Positions 1 to 9,778 of a DNA stretch of 64,000 nt are shown here, one piece after another; positions within the stretch are counted from its first letter, which is position 1, and every line of letters begins with the position of its first letter. Origin of the DNA: Cylindrotheca closterium (lineage: Eukaryota; Bacillariophyta; Bacillariophyceae; Bacillariales; Bacillariaceae). The stretch lies in NCBI GenBank assembly GCA_933822405.4, contig CAKOGP040000047.1, positions 33,622 to 97,621 of the forward strand. Direction: 5' to 3'. Under the pieces are notes generated by a model, which saw only the letters and a list, made by a program, of their open reading frames with translations, was not told the origin of the DNA and ran no database searches. The position numbers were made by a program, and so were the translations under genes.

Positions 1-285
1 GAAATATTTAGTAACGTTAGTGGTTTAACGTTAAGTAAAACTTATGATTCAAAAGCAGCTATGAAATACGCGTCAAAAATTGATAGTAGCGTAAAAGGAC
101 CATTTTACGTGGGTCGGAAAGAAATTTTTAATGAAAAATAGGCAGCAATGACATTGTGACCATGGCAACAAGAATTGTATGATTTCATTTTAAAAAATAA
201 AAATAACTCGGTCATACGAGAGCGTAAGATTATTTGGACTTACCTATACAGCCGTGGCCGTATAGGTAAATCCAAATTTCAAAAA
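1..285 (+). pseudogene. CRESS-type Rep remnant (locus 1, subfamily A)
   Basis: This is a broken fragment of a rolling-circle replication initiator. From base 1 the first frame reads an endonuclease C-terminal part with a motif-III-like stretch (AMKYASKIDSSVKGPFY, with the catalytic Tyr followed by x-x-Lys) and stops at TAG 139-141. The same frame resumes, is stopped again by TGA at 157-159, then shows PWQQELYDF and a helicase Walker A (SRGRIGKSKF, near 250-278) before a stop at about 285. The spacing motif III - GP - PWQ - Walker A is that of CRESS Rep proteins. The leading residues resemble the intact copy at 17.9-18.8 kb. The 5' part lies outside the window and Walker B and motif C are missing. 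Non-functional; seen in sequence, family by motif. Confidence 0.75.
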
Positions 286-353
286 TAACTTCGTTTAGGT
301 CAAAGAGATATAATAATATATATTGTAACGGATGTCTATTTGGTATACTAATA

Positions 354-677
354 CTAACCAAACGTTTTAGATATAAGAATGCCACAGGCCACACACATAG
401 ACGCACTGGCACATGTACCAGCTATAGGTATACACGAAACACATACAACTGTAGTGGCTGCAACCATCGAAGGCTTACTTTTTACAAACTTTAACCCGGT
501 ATTCAATACTTCCTTAGCTGCAAGACGACCTCCTTCTGAAGATACGACTTGTCCAGCCGCGTCAACAGGATCAATCGCAGAGGCTGAAGGCGTCATCAGA
601 CTAAATGTTAAAGCGGCCACACCCACTTTACCAAGATGATTTAGAAAGCGTTTTTTTTTAGCTTGTTTTTCAGTCAT
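354..677 (-). CDS. Small cysteine-rich membrane or exported protein, unknown
   Basis: Unrecognised 107-residue protein starting at ATG. The N-terminus is basic (KQAKKKR) followed by a hydrophobic stretch and an Ala-x-Ala-like site (SASA, about residues 31-34), so it looks like a signal peptide. The C-terminal third is hydrophobic with five cysteines (residues about 77-100). It lies between a Rep remnant and psbC, in the same kind of accessory context as the small membrane ORFs near 16.6 and 51.8 kb. It could be part of a plasmid cargo, such as an exported peptide or membrane effector, but no function can be assigned. Intact frame, moderate coding character. Confidence 0.5.
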   Translation of the reverse strand: MTEKQAKKKRFLNHLGKVGVAALTFSLMTPSASAIDPVDAAGQVVSSEGGRLAAKEVLNTGLKFVKSKPSMVAATTVVCVSCIPIAGTCASASMCVACGILISKTFG

Positions 678-770
678 AAAATAATCTTTAAAAAATGTTT
701 ACTTTAATAATCAAAGTGAGTTTTCTGGCCTGCATCTTTCTCTTGTTTGACTCTCCTTATCAATTTTTGT

Positions 771-810
771 TATTTTATCTAACTTAGTTAAATCTAAGTT
801 AGATAAAATA
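771..810 (-). terminator. Hairpin after psbC
   Basis: A perfect 17-bp inverted repeat (771-787 with 794-810) with a 6-nt loop ends 6 bases from the psbC stop codon. It most likely stabilises or ends the psbD-psbC transcript. Confidence 0.7.
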
Positions 811-816
811 GTATTA

Positions 817-2232
817 TTAATCAATCGGACGCATCGATAAAACAGGCTCATTAGCACGATTAATACCTTTTTCGAAACCAGCAGCAGCCGCACGAGAACG
901 ACCTGAATGCCACCAGTGACCAATTAAAAAGAAAAATGCTAAAAAGAAATGTGAACAACATAACCATGAACGTGGTGATACGTAATTAACAGAGTTGATT
1001 TCTGTCGCTACTCCACCAACTGAGTTCAGTGAACCTAATGGAGCATGAGTCATATATTCTGCTGCACGACGTTCTTGCCATGGTTGAATATCATTTTTAA
1101 TTTTATTGATATCTAAACCATTTGGACCACGTAATGGTTCAACCCATGGTGCACGTAAATCCCAGAATCGCATTGTTTCACCACCAAAAATAATTTCACC
1201 ACTCGGAGACCGCATTAGATATTTACCTAAACCAGTTGGACCTTGCGCTGATGAAACATTAGCACCTAAACGTTGATCACGTACTAAGAATGTAAAGGCT
1301 TGAGATTGTGAAGCTTCAGGACCTGTTGGACCGTATAACTCACTTGGGTAAGCTGTATTATTATACCAAGAATATAATGATGCCGTCCAACCCATAAGCG
1401 AAATTGCTGCTAAACTGTAAGAAAGATATGCTTCACCAGACCATACAAAAGCACGACGTGCCCAAGCAAATGGTTTTGTGAAAATATGCCAAATTCCACC
1501 GGTAATACATAAAACACCTACCCAAATATGGCCACCAATTACATCTTCCATATTATTTACTGAAACTACCCAACCATCTCCACCAAATGGAGAACGGAAT
1601 ACATAGCCAAAAATAACGATTGGATTTAAAGTTGGTGTCGTAATATAACGAACATCTCCGCCACCTGGTGCCCATGTATCATAGATACCACCTAGATACA
1701 TTGCTTTGAAAACTAATAAAAAAGCACCACAACCTAAAAGACATAAATGAATACCTAAGATTGTTGTCATTTTATTCTTATCACGCCAATCATATCCAAA
1801 AAATGGAAACGATTCTTCTAACGTATCTGGACCTAACAATGAGTGATAAATACCTCCAAAACCTAAAACTGCTGAAGAAATTAAGTGAAGTACACCTACA
1901 GCAAAATAAGGAACAGTACTAACAATTTCACCACCTGGACCAATTCCATAACCTAATGTAGCTAAATGTTGCATGCAGATAAAACCTTGTTCATACAAAG
2001 GTTTTTCTGGAACAAAATGAGATACTTCAAATAAAATCATTGCACCAGCCCAAAATACCATTAAACCAGCATGGGCTACGTGTGCACCTAATAATTTACC
2101 TGAAACATTAATTAAACGAGCATTTCCACTCCACCAAGCGAACCCAGTAGATTCGATATCACGGCCTGCTATACTACTATTAAAGGGCGTTTCCACGTGG
2201 TAATACCTCCTCAGGGAATACAAAGTTTTCAT
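817..2232 (-). CDS. psbC: Photosystem II CP43 core antenna protein
   Basis: CP43 binds chlorophyll a in the PSII core and supplies ligands to the manganese cluster. The protein shows the conserved N-terminus [18 protein letters not shown], six membrane helices, and GGETMRFWD, whose Glu and Arg approach the Mn4CaO5 cluster. From the ATG at 2232 it is 471 residues, the usual length, and overlaps psbD by 53 bases. An in-frame GTG at 2194-2196 lies about nine bases after a strong GAGGAGG Shine-Dalgarno sequence inside the coding region; in land-plant chloroplasts the GTG is the initiation codon, so the true start may be 2196 (17-base overlap). Cotranscribed with psbD. Confidence 0.98.
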   Translation of the reverse strand: MKTLYSLRRYYHVETPFNSSIAGRDIESTGFAWWSGNARLINVSGKLLGAHVAHAGLMVFWAGAMILFEVSHFVPEKPLYEQGFICMQHLATLGYGIGPGGEIVSTVPYFAVGVLHLISSAVLGFGGIYHSLLGPDTLEESFPFFGYDWRDKNKMTTILGIHLCLLGCGAFLLVFKAMYLGGIYDTWAPGGGDVRYITTPTLNPIVIFGYVFRSPFGGDGWVVSVNNMEDVIGGHIWVGVLCITGGIWHIFTKPFAWARRAFVWSGEAYLSYSLAAISLMGWTASLYSWYNNTAYPSELYGPTGPEASQSQAFTFLVRDQRLGANVSSAQGPTGLGKYLMRSPSGEIIFGGETMRFWDLRAPWVEPLRGPNGLDINKIKNDIQPWQERRAAEYMTHAPLGSLNSVGGVATEINSVNYVSPRSWLCCSHFFLAFFFLIGHWWHSGRSRAAAAGFEKGINRANEPVLSMRPID

Positions 2233-3235
2233 GCGGCTGATCTTGAGCGGCCATCCAAGCACGAATACCTTCGTTTAATAAAATATTTTTTGTATAAAAT
2301 GTTTCAAATTCAGGATCTTCAGCTGCACGCAATTCTTGAGATACAAAATCGTATGCACGTAAGTTTAAAGCTAAACCAACAATACCAACTGCACTCGTCC
2401 ATAGTCCGGTTACTGGTACAAATAACATAAAGAAATGTAACCAACGTTTATTTGAAAATGCTACACCAAAGATTTGTGACCAAAAACGATTAGCCGTTAC
2501 CATTGAGTATGTTTCTTCTGATTGAGTTGGTGTAAAGGCACGGAATGTATTTGCTGCATCACCATCTTCAAATAATGTATTTTCTACTGTTGCACCATGG
2601 ATAGCACATAATAAAGCTCCACCTAGAATACCAGCAACACCCATCATGTGGAATGGGTTTAATGTCCAATTATGGAAACCTTGTAAAAATAATAAGAAAC
2701 GGAAAATTGCGGCTACACCAAAACTCGGTGCAAAAAACCAGCTCGCTTGTCCTAATGGATATAATAAAAAAACTGAAACAAATACAGCAATTGGTCCAGA
2801 AAATGCAATTGCATTGTAAGGACGGATACCCACTAAACGAGCAATTTCAAATTGACGTAAACAGAATCCGATTAAACCAAAAGCACCATGTAATGCAACA
2901 AACGCCCAAAGACCACCAATTTGACACCAACGTGTAAAATCACCTTGAGCTTCGGGACCCCATAAAAGTAATAATGAATGGCCCATACTATTTGCAGGTG
3001 TTGAAACTGCAGCTGTTAGGAAATTACATCCTTCAAGATATGAACTTGCTAAACCATGAGTATACCATGATGTTACAAATGTTGTACCTGTCATCCAACC
3101 ACCTGCTGCTAAATAAGCAGTTGGGAATAATAATAAGCCTGACCAACCAACGAATACAAAACGGTCTTTTTTTAACCAATCGTCAATTAAATCAAATAAG
3201 CCACGTTCTTGGTTTTGCCCAATAGCAATGGTCAT
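2180..3235 (-). CDS. psbD: Photosystem II reaction centre protein D2
   Basis: D2 pairs with D1 to carry the primary charge-separation cofactors and bound quinone QA. At 351 residues it has the normal length, five transmembrane helices, the His ligand of chlorophyll PD2 in QGFHNW, an iron-ligand His in NPFHMMG and the redox Tyr in FLLYPLG. An AAAGGA sequence precedes the ATG. It is the first gene of psbD-psbC and overlaps the start of psbC. Confidence 0.99.
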   Translation of the reverse strand: MTIAIGQNQERGLFDLIDDWLKKDRFVFVGWSGLLLFPTAYLAAGGWMTGTTFVTSWYTHGLASSYLEGCNFLTAAVSTPANSMGHSLLLLWGPEAQGDFTRWCQIGGLWAFVALHGAFGLIGFCLRQFEIARLVGIRPYNAIAFSGPIAVFVSVFLLYPLGQASWFFAPSFGVAAIFRFLLFLQGFHNWTLNPFHMMGVAGILGGALLCAIHGATVENTLFEDGDAANTFRAFTPTQSEETYSMVTANRFWSQIFGVAFSNKRWLHFFMLFVPVTGLWTSAVGIVGLALNLRAYDFVSQELRAAEDPEFETFYTKNILLNEGIRAWMAAQDQPHENFVFPEEVLPRGNAL

Positions 3236-3377
3236 ATTTTAATAATCCTTTAATTTAATTATTGTAAAGAGCAAACTTTAAGAAAAAATGTTACTCGAGT
3301 CTTGTCACCTTTTAATAAGTATTATATAACAATAATCTTAAAAATAATACAAATTAAAATATTACTAAAGTTAAATA

Positions 3378-3488
3378 TTAGCTAATATCATCAATAGAAA
3401 TGTATATAAAGAATAATGCCATACTTAAAGCTGGAAATACTAAACCAACCAATGGTACTAAAATTGCGGGTAAAAAAGTAGCTGTCAT
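3378..3488 (-). CDS. psaI: Photosystem I subunit VIII
   Basis: A 36-residue single-helix protein beginning [20 protein letters not shown]. The [15 protein letters not shown] core is typical of PsaI, which sits at the PsaL side of PSI and helps bind PsaL. It is upstream of psbD on the same strand. Too short for most ORF callers. Confidence 0.9.
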   Translation of the reverse strand: MTATFLPAILVPLVGLVFPALSMALFFIYISIDDIS

Positions 3489-3655
3489 ATTTTTATTTTA
3501 TAAAATTATTTATTTACAACTTAATATTATAAATTGTATATGAAAATTAATAATAATAATTAATTTTCATATTAATCAAAAATTTCTCTACTTTTATAGT
3601 AAAATTAATATTATTAAATTTAATACTATTATAAAAATTTTAAAATATGTTAATT

Positions 3656-3790
3656 ATGGACACCTTATTATTATCTCGTTTACCAGAATCATATGTTATT
3701 TTTAGCCCCATTATAGATGTATTACCAGTGATTCCTGTTTTCTTCTTATTATTAGCATTTGTTTGGCAGGCAGCTATTGGATTTAGATAA
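3656..3790 (+). CDS. psbK: Photosystem II protein K
   Basis: A 44-residue precursor beginning [21 protein letters not shown]; the mature K protein starts near the [13 protein letters not shown] segment and spans the membrane once, binding at the CP43 edge. An in-frame ATG nine bases upstream (3647) is possible but the chosen start gives the usual length. Followed by petG on the same strand. Confidence 0.95.
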   Translation: MDTLLLSRLPESYVIFSPIIDVLPVIPVFFLLLAFVWQAAIGFR

Positions 3791-3878
3791 TTTAAAAATT
3801 ATAATCAACCCTAGTCAGTATATAATTATAATTAAACGTTTTTACGTTTTATTATTCAAATTTAATCAAAATATAAAA

Positions 3879-3992
3879 ATGGTAGAACCGTTATTATCTG
3901 GAATAGTTTTAGGCATGATTACTGTATCGGCATTTGGTCTTTTCGTTGCAGCTTTTTTACAATATCGACGTGGTAATCAATTTGAAGTTTAA
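3879..3992 (+). CDS. petG: Cytochrome b6f subunit V
   Basis: A 37-residue, one-helix subunit ([20 protein letters not shown]... ending GNQFEV) of the cytochrome b6f complex, needed for complex stability. The length and the MVEPLL start are standard. It lies 88 bases after psbK. A hairpin follows its stop. Confidence 0.96.
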   Translation: MVEPLLSGIVLGMITVSAFGLFVAAFLQYRRGNQFEV

Positions 3993-3997
3993 ACGTA

Positions 3998-4029
3998 TAA
4001 ATCCTATAAATTTAGATTTATAGGATTTA
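3998..4029 (+). terminator. Hairpin after petG
   Basis: A perfect 14-bp inverted repeat (3998-4011 with 4016-4029, 4-nt loop) begins six bases after the petG stop codon; a 3' end or terminator of psbK-petG. Confidence 0.65.
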
Positions 4030-4078
4030 CAAATAATTTTTATAACTTATCATAAAATAAAAAACGTAGAAAATTATA

Positions 4079-4107
4079 TTGACTATCGCACGTAACTTTA
4101 GTATAAT
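4079..4107 (+). promoter_or_regulatory. Promoter of trnT
   Basis: TTGACT (4079-4084), a 17-base spacer and TATAAT (4102-4107) form a sigma-70 type plastid promoter, placing the start near 4114, about 27 bases before trnT. Confidence 0.7.
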
Positions 4108-4140
4108 TGTCTATAGGAATTTACTGTTTCTATTTATATT

Positions 4141-4212
4141 GCTGGTGTAGCTCAATGGTAGAGCAACGGATTTGTAATCCGTAGGTTGGGGGTTCAAATC
4201 CCTTCACCAGCT
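4141..4212 (+). tRNA. trnT: tRNA-Thr (UGU)
   Basis: Complete cloverleaf of 72 bases; the seven-base anticodon loop is TTTGTAA (anticodon UGU) and the acceptor stem GCTGGTG/CACCAGC pairs perfectly. No CCA is encoded. Confidence 0.95.
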
Positions 4213-4289
4213 GATTATATTTTTTTATTACAGTACCATGTTCACAAATATAAAGGGGTTTGATTAAAATAGCACAAAAGATTTAAAAT

Positions 4290-4361
4290 TGGGTTACCTG
4301 GGACTCGAACCCAGAACTATTCGGTTAAAAGCCGAGTACTCTACCATTGAGTTAGTAACCC
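4290..4361 (-). tRNA. trnK: tRNA-Lys (UUU)
   Basis: Cloverleaf on the minus strand with anticodon loop CTTTTAA (UUU) closed by CTCGG/CCGAG and a paired acceptor stem. No intron, unlike the land-plant gene. Confidence 0.95.
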
Positions 4362-4541
4362 ATTCCATATTATTATTATTTTATCATGAAACTTTAAAAA
4401 TAAGAAAGGAGTTCTTATTAAAAATTATTATTAGAAAATAATATTTTACTTTAGTAATTTTAAAGTAAAATTATAAATAACATTATTAGTTATTTTATTA
4501 CTTAAAATTTTATTAAAAATTGATAAATAAGGATTTAAAAA

Positions 4542-4646
4542 ATGATTAATTGGCAAATTATAGGACAATTATTATCAACAAGTATTATTATGTTAGCAGG
4601 TCCAGCAGTAATTGTTTTATTAGCTTTAAAAAAAGGTAATCTTTAA
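4542..4646 (+). CDS. psb30: Photosystem II protein Psb30 (Ycf12)
   Basis: A 34-residue one-helix protein ([20 protein letters not shown]... ending ALKKGNL), matching the Ycf12/Psb30 family found at the PSII periphery near cytochrome b559. It sits 53 bases upstream of psbZ on the same strand, probably cotranscribed. Confidence 0.93.
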   Translation: MINWQIIGQLLSTSIIMLAGPAVIVLLALKKGNL

Positions 4647-4699
4647 TTTTACACATATCTTAATTTGATCGTCTATATAAAAATTTTTCAAAAATATTT

Positions 4700-4885
4700 A
4701 TGATAACTGCTTTAACAGTTTTATTAGTGTTAGTTTCATTAGGTTTAGTTGTAACAGTTCCAGTAGCTTTAGCTACACCAGGTGAATGGGAGACTTCAAA
4801 AGATAATTTTACAAAAGTTTTCCAAGCTTGGATAAGTCTTGTAGTTTTAATTGCTGCTGCTGATGGTATTTCTTCTTCACTTTAG
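4700..4885 (+). CDS. psbZ: Photosystem II protein Z
   Basis: A 61-residue protein with two membrane helices and the conserved PGEWETSK loop between them, identifying PsbZ (Ycf9), which stabilises PSII-antenna interaction. Standard length. Its stop codon lies inside the stem of a following hairpin. Confidence 0.96.
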   Translation: MITALTVLLVLVSLGLVVTVPVALATPGEWETSKDNFTKVFQAWISLVVLIAAADGISSSL

Positions 4886-4914
4886 AAATTATAGTACAAA
4901 CTATAATTTCTAAA
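4881..4914 (+). terminator. Hairpin overlapping the psbZ stop
   Basis: A perfect 14-bp inverted repeat (4881-4894 with 4901-4914, 6-nt loop) starts in the last codons of psbZ. Confidence 0.65.
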
Positions 4915-4926
4915 TATTTTAAACTC

Positions 4927-4955
4927 TTGACATTTTAAATTGGATCTTATATAAT
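4927..4955 (+). promoter_or_regulatory. Consensus promoter of trnG-GCC/trnE
   Basis: TTGACA (4927-4932), 17 bases, TATAAT (4950-4955): a perfect sigma-70 consensus, about 28 bases upstream of trnG-GCC. Confidence 0.8.
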
Positions 4956-4982
4956 TAACTAAGAGTTAGTTTTAATCTGTTA

Positions 4983-5054
4983 GCGGGCATAGCTCAGTGG
5001 TAGAGCGCAACCTTGCCAAGGTTGATGTCGCGCGTTCGAATCGCGTTGCCCGCT
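4983..5054 (+). tRNA. trnG: tRNA-Gly (GCC)
   Basis: Cloverleaf with anticodon GCC and acceptor stem GCGGGCA/TGCCCGC; directly downstream of a consensus promoter and followed by trnE. Confidence 0.95.
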
Positions 5055-5100
5055 TACTGAGAAAGATTTTAACTTATTTTTTTATACGACTAAAATTTTT

Positions 5101-5173
5101 GCCCCCATCGTCTAGTGGCCTAGGACAGCTCCCTTTCACGGAGCAGACAGGGATTCGAATTCCCTTGGGGGTA
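5101..5173 (+). tRNA. trnE: tRNA-Glu (UUC)
   Basis: Cloverleaf with loop CTTTCAC (anticodon UUC) and GCTCC/GGAGC stem. Besides translation, this tRNA is the substrate for tetrapyrrole synthesis in plastids. Confidence 0.95.
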
Positions 5174-5322
5174 ATACAATTTATATTTATTATTATTTGG
5201 GTAAATCTTGACAAATTTATAATTTTATATAGATCATGAAGAAAGGCTTTATTTTTAAAAACAAATTTTGTATAATTATAAAATATTGAAACTTTTAATA
5301 CAACATATTAATAAAAAACTTT

Positions 5323-6576
5323 ATGTTATATTTTTTTAGACTTTTACTTCTTTTAATTAACATAGACCAAAGGACAGTACTAGACTGGTTTGGTATTCGA
5401 GATATTAACCGTGGCAGTCAATTTTCTGGAGATAATGTTAATATTTTAGTTGATAAGACTAATGCTAGTTCTTTTATTCCTATAGAAACTTTAAAATTAA
5501 TTCTAAAGGAAATTTGGGAGCGAGTTCAAGATGGTTTAACGTTAGCCGATATTGAAAATATTCTTTTTTTTATCCTTTTTGTCCGCTTTATTATTTTAAC
5601 GATCCGTTATAATTTAAAAACTTCATTTATTATAACATTAATTGGACTCTTTGCTGGCTATCTATGGTATAGGCATTTAATTGATTTAATTTCTATGTAT
5701 CGAAGTATTTTAATCAAGCTTCCATATTTATACAAATTAGGAATTGATGCTATTCAACTACGAACTATGAATAAACAAGTTGTCTTAACAGATTTAAAAC
5801 TTGGTGATAATGTTCATTGGTATAATCCCGGCCAATTAATTTATTATGCGTTTACAAATGGTTTAAAAACACTAAATCAAGATATAGGCTTAAGTTATTA
5901 TATTGACCCAATTTCTATGTTTATTTCCAAGTTAACGGAAGAAACTAAAAAAGATTTGTTACCAATTTATTATAAGATTTATAATAAAATTATTCCTCAA
6001 TTTTTTGACGCTCTTAGTAAGTTTTGGAATCAGCTTTCTGGTATAGCAGCTTATGCTGTAATTACTCGTATAGGAAAACGTTATTGTCCTTATTTAGTTC
6101 GCTGGCATTGGACATTTTTATTAATTATTGGTTTTATTGAGCAAGTTCTTGTTTATTTTGTTTATCGAGTTGCGTACTTTCAAACAAATATTTTAATACC
6201 TCAAACACAATCACTAACTTATACTGCTCAAAATATTACTTTACAAGTAAATATCTTAAATAGTTTAATAGCTTTCATAATTTCTATGCATTTAAGCTTA
6301 ATATTTTTTGGATTATTTCATGCAATTTGGGGTCAATATTTTTATTTCCCATTTATAGTTGAAAATACAGAACTTCATATTGGTCCACGACCAAAAAATA
6401 GTATTTATAGTGGCGGTAATACTGCCTGGCAAGATGAAAAAGAAAAAAATATGCAACGTTTAATACCAAAATTTTGGTATGGCTGGCTTGGAAAAGGAAC
6501 TTCAACTAATAAAAACATTTTATTATTATGTTTTCGTTCGTTAAGAAGAAAAATGAAAAAGATTTGGAAAAAATAA
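5323..6576 (+). CDS. ycf89: Ycf89-like multispanning membrane protein
   Basis: A 417-residue membrane protein with hydrophobic segments near residues 85-105, 108-130, 240-285, 310-350 and a conserved-looking C-terminal part (HIGPRPKNSIYSGGNTAWQDE) ending in a basic tail. Length, topology and position beside psbZ/trnG/trnE fit the diatom-specific Ycf89 family, of unknown function; the name is from memory and Ycf90 is an alternative. Start ATG at 5323 follows an AT-rich leader with TATAAT-like sequence near 5269. It converges on psbJ across a long hairpin. Confidence 0.7.
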   Translation: MLYFFRLLLLLINIDQRTVLDWFGIRDINRGSQFSGDNVNILVDKTNASSFIPIETLKLILKEIWERVQDGLTLADIENILFFILFVRFIILTIRYNLKTSFIITLIGLFAGYLWYRHLIDLISMYRSILIKLPYLYKLGIDAIQLRTMNKQVVLTDLKLGDNVHWYNPGQLIYYAFTNGLKTLNQDIGLSYYIDPISMFISKLTEETKKDLLPIYYKIYNKIIPQFFDALSKFWNQLSGIAAYAVITRIGKRYCPYLVRWHWTFLLIIGFIEQVLVYFVYRVAYFQTNILIPQTQSLTYTAQNITLQVNILNSLIAFIISMHLSLIFFGLFHAIWGQYFYFPFIVENTELHIGPRPKNSIYSGGNTAWQDEKEKNMQRLIPKFWYGWLGKGTSTNKNILLLCFRSLRRKMKKIWKK

Positions 6577-6578
6577 TC

Positions 6579-6623
6579 TTAATTTTGATCAGTTTTTTTA
6601 TTGAGAAAACTGATCAAAATTAA
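6579..6623. terminator. Bidirectional hairpin between ycf89-like gene and psbJ
   Basis: A perfect 18-bp inverted repeat (6579-6596 with 6606-6623, 9-nt loop, T-rich) sits between two converging transcription units and can end both. Confidence 0.75.
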
Positions 6624-6640
6624 ATCTTATAAATTTATAT

Positions 6641-6760
6641 TTATAATGAAGAACCTAAACCTGAATACGAACCGTAGATAAATAAAGAAAGCATTGTGAT
6701 TACTGCTAACCCACCTACTAAACCTACAAGCCATAAAGGAATTCTACCCGTGTTTGCCAT
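6641..6760 (-). CDS. psbJ: Photosystem II protein J
   Basis: A 39-residue protein ([20 protein letters not shown]... ending SGLGSSL) with one helix; PsbJ lies beside cytochrome b559 and influences QB-site function. Last gene of the psbE-F-L-J cluster. Confidence 0.96.
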   Translation of the reverse strand: MANTGRIPLWLVGLVGGLAVITMLSLFIYGSYSGLGSSL

Positions 6761-6784
6761 AAAAAAGCTCCTAGTACATAAATA

Positions 6785-6907
<123 letters not shown>

Positions 6908-6935
6908 TTACCTCGTATATATCATATAAATTAGT

Positions 6936-7338
<403 letters not shown>

Positions 7339-7410
7339 ATTCTATATATTCCTTTATAAAAAAAGATTGTTGCTCAGTCATGTTTTAGTAAATTAGAATA
7401 AATCCTTAAA

Positions 7411-7481
7411 AGCGGGCAGGGGGAATCGAACCCCCATCATTAGCTTGGAAGGCTAAGGTTTTACCACTAAACTATGCCCGC
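7411..7481 (-). tRNA. trnG: tRNA-Gly (UCC)
   Basis: Minus-strand cloverleaf of 71 bases with anticodon UCC and acceptor GCGGGCA/TGCCCGC. No intron. Confidence 0.94.
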
Positions 7482-7526
7482 ATGATTATATTATAAAATT
7501 ATACGGGTATAAAAAGCAATAAAATC

Positions 7527-8072
7527 TTACAAATTTTCTAATTTTAAATCCAGAAATTTTGCTAGACTCGCTGCTTGTTGTTCTAATTTTGAAATTGAAA
7601 TTGGTTCTTGAACAGGTGTCAAAGGTATTTTTCGCTCATCTTTTAAACATAAATACATACTGCGTGTTGGATTTAAACCTTCAGTTATTTTTATTCCAAT
7701 AGAACGAATATTTGTCAATGAATATGTCAATAAAATTTCACGATTTTTTCCAGGAAATCCTTTTCGAACAATCTTAACAAGATTTTCTATTTTATTGTAT
7801 TCATTATACCCACTTCCAATATCTAAAATTACTGTAAGAAAAATATAAATGCTAATACCAAGACTTAGTGTACCGTAGAATAACATAACTAACCCTTGAG
7901 GAATAAAAACTAATTCTATTGGATTTGTAAACGGAAGAAAATTGATTTTAGAATAACTTGATAATCCTGCTAACAAGAATCCAAGACCGCCAAAAAACAA
8001 AGAAATTGCCCAGAAATAATTACTGAAGCGTCGTGAACCAACAATTCGATCTTGACGAATTTCACTTTGCAT
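7527..8072 (-). CDS. ycf4: Photosystem I assembly protein Ycf4
   Basis: A 181-residue thylakoid protein with two N-terminal membrane helices (about residues 20-42 and 60-82) separated by the INFLPFTNPIELVFIPQGLVM loop and a soluble stroma-facing domain ending in LEQQAASLAKFL, the Ycf4 signature. Ycf4 acts in PSI assembly. It precedes nothing closely on its strand except petL upstream, 20 bases away. Confidence 0.95.
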   Translation of the reverse strand: MQSEIRQDRIVGSRRFSNYFWAISLFFGGLGFLLAGLSSYSKINFLPFTNPIELVFIPQGLVMLFYGTLSLGISIYIFLTVILDIGSGYNEYNKIENLVKIVRKGFPGKNREILLTYSLTNIRSIGIKITEGLNPTRSMYLCLKDERKIPLTPVQEPISISKLEQQAASLAKFLDLKLENL

Positions 8073-8092
8073 ATAATCTAGTTTTATAAATA

Positions 8093-8188
8093 TTAAATTA
8101 ATTTAATTGATTTTAACCCTAAAAATAATCCTGATGTAAGTGCAAAACAAAAACCTACTAATAAAAAATAATCAATAGCTACTGTCAT
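8093..8188 (-). CDS. petL: Cytochrome b6f subunit VI
   Basis: A 31-residue one-helix protein beginning MTVAIDYFLLVGFCFALTSG and ending GLKSIKLI. The C-terminal SIKLI and length match red-lineage PetL. It is 20 bases upstream of ycf4 and read in the same direction. Confidence 0.82.
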   Translation of the reverse strand: MTVAIDYFLLVGFCFALTSGLFLGLKSIKLI

Positions 8189-8369
8189 AAAATTTTTCTT
8201 ATGTTATCAAAATGAAGTTTATAAAAATTTTTCTATATATTAATATATATTATATAGTAATCTATATAAAATTTTTGGTTAGTAAAAATTTTCACAAATT
8301 TTAACTTTCCTTATCTTTAACTCAAGTAAAAATTTTCTTATTAATTTAACTAATTTTTAAATTAACTTT

Positions 8370-8822
8370 ATGGCTAATTTTATTAAACCTTATAATGATG
8401 ATCCATTCGTGGGTCATTTAGCAACTCCAATTACATCATCAGCAGTTACAAGAGCAATTTTACAAAATTTACCCGCTTATCGATTTGGTTTAACTCCATT
8501 ATTACGAGGGTTAGAAATTGGTTTAGCACATGGTTATTTTTTAATCGGTCCATTTGTCAAATTAGGCCCATTACGTGATTCTGATATTGGATTGCTTGCT
8601 GGTTTCCTTTCAACAATTGGATTAATCATTATTTTAACATTAGGTTTAACAGTTTATGGTGTTGTAGCTTTTGGTGAAGAAAAATCCGAAGCTGCCGATA
8701 ATGATTTACAAACAAAGAAATCTTGGGATCAATTTAAAGGAGGATTTTTTGTCGGAGCATGTGGAAGTGCCAGTTTTGCTTTCATTTGTCTTTCAAGTAT
8801 TCCAACCTTTACAACAAATTAA
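8370..8822 (+). CDS. psaL: Photosystem I subunit XI
   Basis: A 150-residue protein beginning with the PsaL signature [18 protein letters not shown] and containing [22 protein letters not shown], followed by two further helices. PsaL forms the trimerisation/antenna-docking side of PSI. First of a run psaL-cbbX-ycf39-ycf41-psbI-psaF-psaJ on the plus strand. Confidence 0.97.
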   Translation: MANFIKPYNDDPFVGHLATPITSSAVTRAILQNLPAYRFGLTPLLRGLEIGLAHGYFLIGPFVKLGPLRDSDIGLLAGFLSTIGLIIILTLGLTVYGVVAFGEEKSEAADNDLQTKKSWDQFKGGFFVGACGSASFAFICLSSIPTFTTN

Positions 8823-8841
8823 TTTTTTATTACTATATAGT

Positions 8842-8874
8842 TATCAAACTACTTCAAATTAAGGTAGTTTGATA
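8842..8874 (+). terminator. Hairpin after psaL
   Basis: An 11-bp perfect inverted repeat (8842-8852 with 8864-8874) follows psaL by 20 bases and precedes cbbX. Confidence 0.5.
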
Positions 8875-8906
8875 CATAAAATTATTAAATTATAATCAGA
8901 ATATAT

Positions 8907-9770
8907 ATGGCACCCATAAATTTGCAAGAAGAATACGCTAAAACAGAAATAGCGAAAATTCTAAATCTATTGGATGAAGAGTTGGTTGGTTTAGCGCCTG
9001 TAAAAGCTCGAATTCGTGAGATTGCAGCTTTATTATTAATTGATAAATTACGTAAAAATTTAGGGATTTCTTCTGCAAATCCAGGTTTACACATGTCATT
9101 TACTGGAAGTCCAGGAACGGGGAAAACAACTGTTGGTTTAAAAATGGCTGATATTTTATATCAACTTGGTTATATTAAAAAAGGTCATTTATTAACTGTT
9201 ACTCGTGATGACTTAGTTGGTCAATATATTGGTCATACTGCTCCAAAAACAAAAGAAGTTCTGAAAAAAGCAATGGGTGGAGTATTATTTATTGATGAAG
9301 CATACTATTTATATAAACCTGACAATGAACGTGATTATGGCCAAGAGGCTATTGAAATTTTACTTCAAGTAATGGAAAATCAACGGGATGAACTGGTTGT
9401 AGTTTTAGCTGGTTATAAAAAACCTATGGATAAATTTTTCGAATCAAACCCAGGTTTATCATCTAGAATTGCAAATCATATTGATTTTCCTGATTATACT
9501 GTTGATGAATTATTACAAATTTCTAAAATTATGTTAGATGAACAACAATACCAATTAACTCAAGAAGCTGAAATTGCATTAGGTCAATACATTCAACTAC
9601 GTAAAGAAAAACCATTATTTGCAAATGCTCGAAGCATTAAAAATGCTTTAGATCGAGCACGAATGCGTCAAGCCAATAGGATTTTTGATAGTCGTGGACA
9701 AGTATTGACTAAAAAAGAGTTGGTCAACCTCGAAGCTGAAGATATTTTACAAAGTACAGTTTTTAATTAA
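8907..9770 (+). CDS. cbbX: Red-type Rubisco activase CbbX
   Basis: A 287-residue AAA+ ATPase that remodels inhibited red-type Rubisco. Walker A is GSPGTGKTT (about residues 70-78), Walker [11 protein letters not shown] (about 130), and the sensor/lid region [12 protein letters not shown] and [13 protein letters not shown] are typical. Present in red-lineage plastids, absent from green ones. Eight bases separate it from ycf39, suggesting cotranscription. Confidence 0.97.
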   Translation: MAPINLQEEYAKTEIAKILNLLDEELVGLAPVKARIREIAALLLIDKLRKNLGISSANPGLHMSFTGSPGTGKTTVGLKMADILYQLGYIKKGHLLTVTRDDLVGQYIGHTAPKTKEVLKKAMGGVLFIDEAYYLYKPDNERDYGQEAIEILLQVMENQRDELVVVLAGYKKPMDKFFESNPGLSSRIANHIDFPDYTVDELLQISKIMLDEQQYQLTQEAEIALGQYIQLRKEKPLFANARSIKNALDRARMRQANRIFDSRGQVLTKKELVNLEAEDILQSTVFN

Positions 9771-9778
9771 AGAAAGTT

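Noticed and set aside
1..285. Reading TGA as Trp to rescue broken island genes
   Set aside because: secG and dnaB end in TGA, Trp is TGG throughout, and a normal trnW-CCA is present; TAG stops and frameshifts also occur in the relics.
2197..3225. Open frames on the plus strand opposite psbC/psbD
   Set aside because: Shadows of highly biased coding sequence on the other strand; no motif or start signal.
5208..5235. Promoter for the ycf89-like gene at TTGACA 5208
   Set aside because: No acceptable -10 element at 16-18 bases; the TATAAT near 5269 has no matching -35.
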